Shown here: in pieces, positions 27,621-35,874 of the stretch
Position numbering within the stretch: the first letter of the stretch is position 1
How the letters are laid out: each line of letters starts with the position of its first letter
NCBI GenBank assembly: GCA_963736575.1
Contig: CAVTPD010000001.1
Coordinates: 1,426,001 to 1,490,000 of the forward strand
Origin: CAVTPD01 sp963736575
Lineage (GTDB): Bacteria > Bacteroidota > Bacteroidia > Cytophagales > JAAEPT01
DNA: 64,000 nt
Direction: 5' to 3'
Made by a program: the position numbers and the translations under genes
The notes under the pieces: model-generated
The model's input: the letters and a program-made list of their open reading frames with translations, nothing else
The model's database searches: none
Told to the model about the DNA's origin: nothing

Positions 27621-28376
27621 ATGAATAAAATAGCATTAGTTACAGGCGGTAGCAGGGGTTTGGGTAAAGACATGGTTTTGGCTTTAGCCCAAAAAGGGAA
27701 TGATATTATCTTAACCTATAATTCTAAGAAAGAAGAAGCAGAAAAAGTAGCTTCGGAAATAGAAAAATCTGGACAGAAGGCCGCTGTTTTACAATTAGAT
27801 GTAACAAAATCTGGGGGCTTTGATGCTTTTTATAAAGAAGTAAAAAATCTGCTGGAGAGTAAGTTCAATGATAGAAAAATAGATTTTTTGGTGAATAATG
27901 CAGGAATTGGTGTTAATGCTCCATTTGCAGAAACAACGGAAGAGCAATTTGATACCATGATTAATATTCATTTAAAAAGTACTTTCTTTCTTTCTCAAAA
28001 AGCCTTGCCTTTTTTAAACAATGGTGGTGGAATTGTAAATATTTCTACAGGCTTGGCTCGCTTTTGCTTACCGGGTTATTCAGCCTATTCTTCTGCAAAA
28101 GGAGCTGTTGAAACCTTGTCAAGATACATGGCTAAAGAATTGGGTGAACGTGGAATTCGTGTAAATGTAGTAGCCCCAGGTGCTATAGAAACCGATTTTG
28201 GCGGTGGTGCAGTTAGAGATAATGAAGATGTTAATCAATTTATTGCATCCCAAACGGCTTTGGGTAGAGCTGGCCGCCCTAATGATATTGGAAGTGTAGT
28301 TGCCTTTTTATGCAGTGAAGACGCTAAATGGGTAAATGCGCAACGTATTGAAGCTTCTGGTGGTATGTTCTTGTAA
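27621..28376 (+). CDS. SDR family oxidoreductase (short-chain dehydrogenase)
   Basis: This 251-residue classical SDR has the NAD(P)-binding TGGSRGLG at residues 8-15, the structural motif NNAGIG near 92, catalytic Tyr156 and Lys160 (YSAYSSAKG), and the VAPGAIETDF segment after the active site. The substrate is not evident; many such enzymes reduce ketones or sugars. It stands alone, with a terminator at 28429-28455. The 232-bp region upstream is A/T-rich and contains no gene I can support. Confidence 0.92.
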   Translation: MNKIALVTGGSRGLGKDMVLALAQKGNDIILTYNSKKEEAEKVASEIEKSGQKAAVLQLDVTKSGGFDAFYKEVKNLLESKFNDRKIDFLVNNAGIGVNAPFAETTEEQFDTMINIHLKSTFFLSQKALPFLNNGGGIVNISTGLARFCLPGYSAYSSAKGAVETLSRYMAKELGERGIRVNVVAPGAIETDFGGGAVRDNEDVNQFIASQTALGRAGRPNDIGSVVAFLCSEDAKWVNAQRIEASGGMFL

Positions 28377-28428
28377 TAGAGCTTAAGTTAAAAACCTTTA
28401 ATTAAAGTAGTTTATGATAGAGAGGTTA

Positions 28429-28455
28429 GCGCCAGTGAGAGCTGGCGTATTTTTT
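28429..28455 (+). terminator. Rho-independent terminator after SDR gene
   Basis: CGCCAG and CTGGCG pair around a 6-base loop (TGAGAG) and are followed by TATTTTTT. It lies about 50 bp after the SDR stop and before the convergent minus-strand operon. Confidence 0.8.
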
Positions 28456-28560
28456 AAAATTTCTTAATCCTTTTACTTTCTCTCTGATTGTTAGCCAAGA
28501 ACTTGTAGGGTATAAAACGAGCGTAAAAAGTTTATAGATGTTTAGCAGACTTTATAAACT

Positions 28561-29079
28561 TTATTTAATCGAACCAAGTATCTTCTTAGCCCTACTTTTA
28601 AACCCGGCAGAACCAAACTCCAATTGATCTTCTAACAGAATTTTTAATTCATTTTGTAGTTCTGGATAGACTTGGCAAAGTCGCTCGATAACTGTCATAG
28701 AATGCGCTTTAATGGCTACTTTTTCTTTTTGGTTTTCGAGATATTCAAAGGCTTTTTCTAACAATTGATCGTGTATTGATTCTGGATAAGTACCTTTATA
28801 ATCGGCAAAAATAGCCATTACGTTGCGTTTAATAGCATCGTGAATAGGTGTTTCGTACAACTTGTTTAAAAGTGATGGAAAGTAAGATTTTAACAAACTT
28901 TGCTGATCACTAAAACATTCTCGTAGAATCCATGCTGCGCGTTGTGCGTTGCGGTATTCGCCTTTCAGGAAGATTTGCATTAATTCCTGAAAAGTAGAAG
29001 GGTTTTCCTTAATATATTGAGCTATAACTAAGGTTTGACTTTTACTGTGTTCGCGTTCAATCTCAGCCAGTATGTGCAT
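28561..29079 (-). CDS. HEAT-repeat-like helical protein, unknown function
   Basis: I do not recognise a named family for this 172-residue all-helical cytosolic protein. Segments such as NAQRAAWILRECF, IHDAIKRNVMAIFADY and EKVAIKAHSMTVIERL have the spacing of consecutive HEAT-like helical pairs, suggesting a protein-binding scaffold. It is the last gene of the mpl-exonuclease-rsmE-DUF4159 operon and starts inside the DUF4159 stop codon (TAATG at 29077-29081). Confidence 0.72.
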   Translation of the reverse strand: MHILAEIEREHSKSQTLVIAQYIKENPSTFQELMQIFLKGEYRNAQRAAWILRECFSDQQSLLKSYFPSLLNKLYETPIHDAIKRNVMAIFADYKGTYPESIHDQLLEKAFEYLENQKEKVAIKAHSMTVIERLCQVYPELQNELKILLEDQLEFGSAGFKSRAKKILGSIK

Positions 29080-29735
29080 TAGTTTTCAGAGAAAGCGTAA
29101 ATCACTAAGTTAGCGCCCATTTCTAAGGCTTTTTCACGGATATCAGCCGGATCGTTGTGAACTTCAGGGTCTTCCCAACCGTCGCCCAAGTCGCTTTCAT
29201 AAGAATAAAAACAAACCAAACGACCTTTGTAAATCAATCCTAAACCTTGTGGTTCTTTGTTGTCGTGCTCGTGTATTTTAGGAATCCCATTATTGAATTG
29301 GTATTTCTGGTGGTAAATAGGATGATCAAAAGGCAATTCTACAAATTCCAGTTCAGGAAAAACCTTTTTCATTTCCGGACGAATGTATTTATCCATCCCG
29401 TAATTGTCATCAATATGCAGAAACCCACCTGAAATCAGGTACAAACGTAAATTCTCAGCTTCTTGTTGATTAAAAACCACATTTCCGTGCCCTGTCATAT
29501 GAATGAAAGGATAATTAAAAATGGCAGGATCTCCGGTTTCAATAACAGCTTCTCTAGGGTCAATATCGGTTCCTAAATTGGTGTTACAGAATTTAATCAA
29601 ATTAGGTAAGGATGTTTTGTTGCTGTACCAATCTCCTCCGCCATTGTACTTCAGTTTGGCAATTTTAACTGTGCTTTTTTGTTTAAAGCTGAACAATGAA
29701 AAAGTAAGCAGTAAAAGGAATAGGCAATATCTCAT
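29079..29735 (-). CDS. DUF4159 domain-containing secreted protein
   Basis: This 218-residue protein has a signal peptide (YCLFLLLLTFSLFSFKQ). The DUF4159 domain fills the rest, with KYNGGGDWYSNKTSLPNLIKF near residue 28, FIHMTGHGNVVF near 77, GGFLHIDDNYGMDKYIR near 103 and VCFYSYESDLGDGWED near 172. DUF4159 resembles a glutamine-amidotransferase-like fold; its activity is unknown. It lies 3 bp after rsmE and overlaps the HEAT-like gene by one base. Confidence 0.87.
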   Translation of the reverse strand: MRYCLFLLLLTFSLFSFKQKSTVKIAKLKYNGGGDWYSNKTSLPNLIKFCNTNLGTDIDPREAVIETGDPAIFNYPFIHMTGHGNVVFNQQEAENLRLYLISGGFLHIDDNYGMDKYIRPEMKKVFPELEFVELPFDHPIYHQKYQFNNGIPKIHEHDNKEPQGLGLIYKGRLVCFYSYESDLGDGWEDPEVHNDPADIREKALEMGANLVIYAFSEN

Positions 29736-29738
29736 GCT

Positions 29739-30434
29739 TTAATAATTTAATAAATTAAGCGTATGGCAAGCCGCTAATGCAGCCGTCTCTGTGCGTAAAC
29801 GGTAAGGCCCCAATGATACAGGAACGAATCCCTTCTGAAAAGCTTGTTCAATTTCGGCTTCTGTAAAATCACCTTCTGGGCCAATTAATACCGCTACAGA
29901 CTTACCCGCTTTTAATTCGTTTTTTAGCTCTTTACGATTATCGTCCACTAAATGAGCTATAAACTTTTGCGTGTCTTTACATTGTTCTAAAAATGCAGCA
30001 TAATTTTCTAATTCGGTAATTTCTGGCAAAACATATTTGCCCGATTGTTTCATGGCAGAAACGGCAATTTTCTTTACCCGTTCGGTTTTTAAAACTTTCC
30101 GTTCCGAATTTTTAGTGGTAAAAAAACTGATTTTCTCAATGCCCATTTCAACGGCTTTTTCTACAAAGAATTCGGTTCTATCCAGATTTTTGGTAGGAGC
30201 CAAGGCAATGTGTACAGAATAGGGGCGTGTAGGTATTTCTTCGGTTTCAGTAATTTCAATTTCGCACTTACGGAAATTGTCCGATTTAAGAATACACGTA
30301 AAAACTTGTCCTTTACCGTTGGTGATACGAATGGCATCACCAACAGAAAGACGCAATACTTTTAAGGCATGACGAGCTTCTTCTTCGTTCAGTACAGAAC
30401 TTTCTGCAATATGCTCATCATAAAAAAGGCGCAT
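29739..30434 (-). CDS. rsmE: 16S rRNA (uracil(1498)-N(3))-methyltransferase
   Basis: RsmE methylates U1498 of 16S rRNA with S-adenosylmethionine. The 231-residue protein contains the SPOUT knot signature: VLIGPEGDFTEAEIEQ near residue 180 and VSLGPYRLRTETAALAACH near 205. The N-terminal PUA-like domain includes EEARHALKVLRLSVGD near 19. Its ATG shares a base with the exonuclease stop (TAATG at 30432-30436). Confidence 0.95.
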   Translation of the reverse strand: MRLFYDEHIAESSVLNEEEARHALKVLRLSVGDAIRITNGKGQVFTCILKSDNFRKCEIEITETEEIPTRPYSVHIALAPTKNLDRTEFFVEKAVEMGIEKISFFTTKNSERKVLKTERVKKIAVSAMKQSGKYVLPEITELENYAAFLEQCKDTQKFIAHLVDDNRKELKNELKAGKSVAVLIGPEGDFTEAEIEQAFQKGFVPVSLGPYRLRTETAALAACHTLNLLNY

Positions 30435-31240
30435 TAACGGTTATTTAAATCCCTTAATTTGATTTCAGTGATCAGTTTTTTGGTGAAAATAGGGAAGTCA
30501 CCCTTCATCATCCAATCGTAATAACTTGGCTCTCTACGGAAAGCTTCAGCTACGGGTGTGTTTTTGTATTTACCAAAGTTGAAACATTCTACACCTTCCG
30601 AATTAAAAACAATTCTACCGGCCATGTCTGCAATTCTAGAAGCACCTACTTCATGCAGTTTAGCCATATCGTTTACAATAGGCTCAAATTCTTCGTCCTT
30701 GTCGTTCTTAATGGTAACGCCTTGGTATTTGTCCAATTGGCCTTTTACTACCTCATAGGTGGCATAAGTATCGGCTTCAGCAGAGTGTGCATCGGTCAAT
30801 TCTTTTCCGCAGTAATAGCGTAAAGCACCCGCTAAAGTTCTAGGTTCCATTAAATAGAACAACTTTTGGGCATCTACTATGTTTATGCCTTTAATAGAAA
30901 AATCTTTACCTACACGGTAAATTTCTTCTGCTAAAACAGGAATGTCAAACTGAATTAGGTTATAACCACCTAAATCACATCCTTTTAAGAAATCTAGATA
31001 CTCGGTTACTTTGTCTGCAAATGTAGGGCAGTCTTTAACGTCTTTATCGTAAATTCCGTGTATTAAGCTAGATTCGTAAGGAATAGCAATGGTCGGATTT
31101 ATACGATCGGTCACTACAATTTCTTCGCCATCTGGCATTACTTTTAACATAGAAATTTCTATAATTCTATCGTGCGAAACATTAACACCTGTTGTTTCAA
31201 GGTCAAAAAATACGATGGGTCTCTTTAGATTTAATTTCAT
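30434..31240 (-). CDS. DnaQ-like 3'-5' exonuclease (DEDDh)
   Basis: This 268-residue protein has an N-terminal DEDD exonuclease domain: motif I FFDLETTGV near residue 11, motif II GGYNLIQFDIPVLAEE near 95, and motif III HSAEADTYATYEV near 150, where the His marks the DEDDh class. The C-terminal ~80 residues (MAGRIVFNSEGVECFNFGKY; YYDWMMKGDFP) form an accessory domain common in Bacteroidota homologues. It may act in DNA repair or RNA trimming. It lies 1 bp downstream of mpl. Confidence 0.9.
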   Translation of the reverse strand: MKLNLKRPIVFFDLETTGVNVSHDRIIEISMLKVMPDGEEIVVTDRINPTIAIPYESSLIHGIYDKDVKDCPTFADKVTEYLDFLKGCDLGGYNLIQFDIPVLAEEIYRVGKDFSIKGINIVDAQKLFYLMEPRTLAGALRYYCGKELTDAHSAEADTYATYEVVKGQLDKYQGVTIKNDKDEEFEPIVNDMAKLHEVGASRIADMAGRIVFNSEGVECFNFGKYKNTPVAEAFRREPSYYDWMMKGDFPIFTKKLITEIKLRDLNNR

Positions 31241-31241
31241 G

Positions 31242-32612
31242 TTAGTTGAGTTTTTCTAGAAGGGGAGTAAAGTTTAAGTTGTCAAAATTACCAGACGACA
31301 TTAATAATAAGTTGTTGTTTTCCCAGTTTTTAGTAGAAAGGTGTTGTTCTAGTTTTTCTACCGAATCAAATACCAAAAGGTCTTTTCGTTTAAAGAATTT
31401 TTTAATTTCTTCTGCGGAAAGCGGTTCTAGTTTTTTGTGTTCAATAACTTTAGGGTTAAAGTAAACAATGGCTTCATCTGCGTCGTTAAATTTTGCTTCG
31501 TATTCTGGCAAAAAAGCTTTGTTTAAACTACTGAATGTGTGTAATTCTAAACAAGCTGTTAATTTTCGGTTTTTGAATTGTTCTTTTACCGCTTTTACGG
31601 TAGCCTCTAATTTAGACGGAGAATGGGCAAAATCTCTGTATACTATTGAAGTAGCAGATTCAGCCATTTTTTCTAAACGTTTTCCCGCACCGGTGAATGA
31701 TTTTATGGCTTCAGCAAATTCGTCTTCAGAAACACAAAGTCTAGAACAAAGTGTTTGTGCAGCCACCATATTGCTCATGTTGTGTTTACCAAAAACTTCA
31801 ACTTGTATTTTTTCTTTCCCTATTGAAACACTTGTTTTTCCGTCTTTAATAGAATATTTAGGCGTTTTGTAAGGAAACTTCAGAATGTCAGTTTCGTTAG
31901 CTTCAATAATCTTTTTAAGGGGTTTGTCTTCCTCGTTATAGATAATTGTACCGGCTTTTGGCGTAGCCTCACTTAACAAACGGAATTGGTTTATGTATTC
32001 GTTTTTGTCTGGGAATACATTTGCATGATCCCAAGCTATACCACTAAACAAGGCAATGTGATGGTGGTATTTTAAGAACTTAGGCGTTAAATCTAAAGGT
32101 GAAGTTAAGTATTCATCGCCTTCAATGATTATATAAGCAGATTCGTTGGACAGGCTTACCATGGTTTCAAAACCTTCTATAGGGGCACCAACTGCGTAAT
32201 CGAATGTTCGGTTGTAGTAATTCAAAACATGCATTACCATAGAGGTAATGGTTGTTTTTCCGTGACTACCCGCAATTACTATACGCTGTTTGTCTTTAGA
32301 GTGCTCGTAAATATATTCTGGAAAAGAATATACTTTCAGACCTAAGCTTTGTGCTTTTAACAATTCTGGATTGTCTTTTTTGGCGTGCATGCCAACAATT
32401 ATGGCATCTAGATCGCTATTTATTTTTTCAGCATCCCACCCAGCATTTTCTGGTAGTAGGCCGTATTTCTCTAATTTAGATTTTGAAGGATCAAAAAACT
32501 CATCGTCCGATCCTGTAATAATATGCCCTTGGTTCTTTAAATTAATTGCCAAGTTGTGCATGATACTGCCGCCTATGGCAATGAAGTGTATTCTAGAAAC
32601 TTTTTCCGTCAT
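31242..32612 (-). CDS. mpl: UDP-N-acetylmuramate:L-Ala-gamma-D-Glu-meso-DAP ligase-like protein
   Basis: This 456-residue Mur-ligase-family protein has the N-terminal Rossmann segment IHFIAIGGSIMHNLAINLK, the ATP loop IAGSHGKTTITSM near residue 116, the central VEGDEYLTSPL-type segment (IIIEGDEY) and the C-terminal domain near 310-456. Mpl rejoins recycled tripeptide to UDP-MurNAc; the GGSIMHNLA start distinguishes Mpl from MurC. It heads a five-gene minus-strand operon and fits with murI and NamZ as peptidoglycan functions in this window. Confidence 0.87.
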   Translation of the reverse strand: MTEKVSRIHFIAIGGSIMHNLAINLKNQGHIITGSDDEFFDPSKSKLEKYGLLPENAGWDAEKINSDLDAIIVGMHAKKDNPELLKAQSLGLKVYSFPEYIYEHSKDKQRIVIAGSHGKTTITSMVMHVLNYYNRTFDYAVGAPIEGFETMVSLSNESAYIIIEGDEYLTSPLDLTPKFLKYHHHIALFSGIAWDHANVFPDKNEYINQFRLLSEATPKAGTIIYNEEDKPLKKIIEANETDILKFPYKTPKYSIKDGKTSVSIGKEKIQVEVFGKHNMSNMVAAQTLCSRLCVSEDEFAEAIKSFTGAGKRLEKMAESATSIVYRDFAHSPSKLEATVKAVKEQFKNRKLTACLELHTFSSLNKAFLPEYEAKFNDADEAIVYFNPKVIEHKKLEPLSAEEIKKFFKRKDLLVFDSVEKLEQHLSTKNWENNNLLLMSSGNFDNLNFTPLLEKLN

Positions 32613-32663
32613 TCTATCAAAATTTCGATTTCAAAAATAGCCAAAAAAATAGGTTTTGCCTAG

Positions 32664-33545
32664 CTATGCGGAAGCCCTTGTTGTGATAAAAATTCCGACG
32701 TAGGTAATTAATGCTCCAAAAATGTGATAATGGTGTAAGGTTTCTCCTAAAAATAGGTAGGCAAAAATGGCATTAAAAAGAGGTGCAATGTATATGGTTA
32801 ATCCTGCTAAGGTTGGGCCAATTAATTGTATTGTTTTTAAATAAAGCCTGAAAGCTAAAAAAGAGGGTATAACAATAAGCGCAATTAAATAAGGAATAAG
32901 GTTAATGTCTAAAGCGCTACCAAAATCATTTTCATAGACTGCGGGAAATGTAAGAAAAAAAGCACCACAAAAAGTAAGTATTGCAAATTGGGAAAGGTCA
33001 TTTTCGGCCTTAACTTTATATTTCATAACAAGTGAATAAATGGCCCATGCGGTTGCCGCGCACAACATAAGCAAGTCTCCTGTGTTAAATTTAAGGCTTA
33101 GTAATAATTCTAAATCGGCCTTAAAGAGTATAACGCAAACACCTAAAAAGCCTATAAGAAGACCAATTAGTTGTGTTCTTTTTATTTCTTGTTTGAAAAA
33201 TAGCCTGCCTAATAAAAGGATTAAAAGGGGAGAGGTGCCATAAACAATAGCCATGTTATTTGTATTGGTAAATTGGGCAGCATAATAAACTACACCACCA
33301 CTTATCACCATGGCACAAAAGCCTGCAATAGCTATGTAGGGAAAGTTTTTCTTTAAGTCTTTTAAAAGATAGATTTTAGGAAAAAAAAGAATTGAATGAA
33401 TTACAAAAACACTTCCCCAACGGTAAAACGCCAAGGTAAATGGCGGAATGTTAGTCACTAAAATTTTACCTATTATAATGTTAGATGAAAAAAATAAAGC
33501 TGTAAAAAACAAGTAAATAATTCCTCTTCTGTAGTCGTTTTTCAT
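32664..33545 (-). CDS. EamA/DMT family transporter
   Basis: This 293-residue protein has about ten transmembrane helices in two homologous five-helix EamA halves (ALFFSSNIIIGKILV at the N-terminus; AATAWAIYSLVMKYK starting the second half). It ends with a short TRASA tail. The substrate is unknown; family members export amino acids, metabolites or nucleotide sugars. It lies 6 bp downstream of the OmpA-family gene and upstream of the mpl operon in the same direction. Confidence 0.88.
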   Translation of the reverse strand: MKNDYRRGIIYLFFTALFFSSNIIIGKILVTNIPPFTLAFYRWGSVFVIHSILFFPKIYLLKDLKKNFPYIAIAGFCAMVISGGVVYYAAQFTNTNNMAIVYGTSPLLILLLGRLFFKQEIKRTQLIGLLIGFLGVCVILFKADLELLLSLKFNTGDLLMLCAATAWAIYSLVMKYKVKAENDLSQFAILTFCGAFFLTFPAVYENDFGSALDINLIPYLIALIVIPSFLAFRLYLKTIQLIGPTLAGLTIYIAPLFNAIFAYLFLGETLHHYHIFGALITYVGIFITTRASA

Positions 33546-33551
33546 AATGAT

Positions 33552-35727
33552 TTACCAGCCAGAATCGTCTTCTGAAAATCCATCGTTGGACTGAAAGTCA
33601 TCATCGGAAAATTGTTTGCCTTCTCGTTCAGATTTATGACGAATCTCAAACTCTACCCGTCGGTTAATTCTGGCATCAGCTTCAGTGACTTCTGGGCTAC
33701 GTATGGGTTTTTCACTACCATAGCCAATTGCTGTAATTCTGTCTGAAGTTATATATCCGTTTTCTTCAATGTATTTTTTTATGGCATCTGCACGGTCCTG
33801 AGATAGTTTTTTGTTGGCAGCTTTATCACCTCTTAAATCGGTATGGCCACCAATAACTAAGTCAAAATCTGGGTGGTCTACTAAGAAGTTAATTACATCC
33901 CACAAGTCTTTCTCCATATTGTCTCTGATTTCGGATTTACCGTTTTCAAACACTACAGAGGAGAATTGTAATTTTTTGTTTTTAACGGAAGTTCCTTTAG
34001 ACTCAATAGTGGTATCGCCTTTCATTTTAAAAAGCTCTTCAATACGGAAAAAATCATCCCCCTGTATAACCAATAAATAGTTGTTGTTCGGGATTAGATC
34101 AAACTCATAAGAGCCATCTGGGCGTGTGTTTTTTGGAGCTACTTCAATACCGTTGTCTAAATCTATTACCGAAACAATAGCATCGTACGGTTTTCCATTA
34201 TCTCTGTCACTAAGTTTACCTTTTAAAGTAGAGGTGGCATCTGGTCTAGCCTCCATAGGTACCGGAAACGAGAATAAATCGGTTTGTAATTGATCTTGAG
34301 CACCTTCTTCTGTTTTGGCGTAGTATAGAAATTCGGCTTTAGAATCAATAGAAAAATAGAATTCATTATCTAAGCCATTAACCAAAGGCCCAACGTTTTT
34401 AGGCTCTTCTTGATACCCTGAATGAAGCTTAGTTTTATAAATATCTAAGCGTTCTCACCTTTTTCATGTGCTTAACATCATAAAAGTTAAACAATTGGCC
34501 ATTAGAACTGAAGTAGAAAACGCCATGTACCCAGTTTACAAAAGGGCTGTATTCGTTATTTCTGGTATTAATAACGGGGCCAATGTTTTGTGCTTTTGTC
34601 CACTTATCTTTTTTGTTTTTTACCGTAAAATAAATGTCGGATAAACCAAAGCCCCCAGGGCGATCACTGGCAAAAAACAAAGTGTCTTCCGTAGCCGATA
34701 GTGAAGGATGAGAGTCCCAAGCAATACTGTTTACTTCTGGGCCTAAATTTTCTGGTTTTGTCCATTTACCATCATCTCTTAAGTAAGAAACATAAATATC
34801 ACATTTACCCATGCAATCGCTACAATCTAGGGCATAATCTTGAACAAAACATCTTGAGAAAAATAACGTTTTACCATCTCTTGAAAGGCAAGCGGAGCCT
34901 TCGTTGCATCTGGAGTTAATGGGTTCTGGGAATTTTTCGGCTTCCATCCAAAAACCATCGTTATTTTTACTGTGGTAGAGGTCTTCGTTAAAATGCTTAC
35001 TTCTAGAAATTATATGTTGATCAATTTCTTTCCGTGTAAAAATCATAAAATCATCTTTTCTATTAATAGATGGGCCATAATCTGCAATGCCAGATGCATT
35101 TACCAAATCCCCCATATTTAATAAAATACTTTTAGGTGGAGAGATTGTATCTATTTGTTTTCTGTATTCTACTAATTCGTAATAATATTCTAAGGGTACG
35201 TAGTAGTTTTTTTCGTTCACTATTAAAGAGTCAAAATGTGAACGAATACTGAAGTAAGATTTAATTTCTTTAAAAACATCGGTCTTATGGTGTTTTAAAA
35301 CCAGTAAGTAGGCAGCTTTAGCTTTTTCAATTTCACCATACTTTTCATACACTTGGGCTAATTTCCATAGTAAGTCCGTGTTTTCAGAAAAGTTTTTAAT
35401 ACCAAAATTGTAAACGTATTTTTCTAAAGCTTTTAACAGCTCTACATCTTTATCTCCTAATTCTAAAAGTTCATTTATTTTGTCTAATTCAGCACGATTA
35501 TAATAGAAAAAGTGTTTGCTTAATTGGGGGAAGGTAAAATGGAAAGAACCACTACTATCTTCTAGAGATAATTTATCATTAGTTATATCACTAATAATAT
35601 ATCCTTGGGATTCGGCCTTAAGCTGATCCTTAGTTTCTTTTTTTGTCTGAGAATATGCAAATATGACAGACTCTAAAAAAAGTAATAAAATGAAGTAGTA
35701 TCGAAGATTTACCATAAAAAGCCTCAT
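33552..35727 (-). pseudogene. OmpA-family protein with TPR-like and PD40 regions, frameshifted
   Basis: Two frames together form one ~725-residue envelope protein. The 5' part has a signal peptide (YYFILLLFLESVIFAYSQ), a TPR-like helical region (YEKYGEIEKAKAAYLLVLKH) and PD40/WD40-like beta repeats (SRDGKTLFFSR; SATEDTLFFASDRPGGFG; FSSNGQLFNFYD). It goes off frame near 34455-34465. The 3' part resumes as RLDIYKTKL...GPLVNGLDNEFYFS, then a CarboxypepD_reg-like domain and a peptidoglycan-binding OmpA domain (LVIGGHTDLRGDKAANKKLS). Removing one base restores a continuous protein, matching the usual layout of this flavobacterial family. Confidence 0.83.
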
Positions 35728-35788
35728 ATTAACCGCTTGGGCTTTGTCTTAGTTAGCTAATGCACAAATCTATCAAAATGTTTTATTA

Positions 35789-35805
35789 TTGGCACAACTA
35801 TTGAA
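35789..35805 (+). promoter_or_regulatory. Putative sigma-54-type promoter upstream of lon
   Basis: TTGGCAC, five bases, then TTGAA closely resembles the -24/-12 consensus (TGGCAC-N5-TTGCA); the -12 GC is GA here. It lies in the divergent region between the OmpA-family gene and lon, pointing at lon with a leader of about 60 bases. This is a single sequence match and unproven. Confidence 0.4.
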
Positions 35806-35874
35806 CATTTATGCGCCCACAATGATTTAGAAATTAAATAAGCGTATATAAAGACTTATACGACATATTGTCAT

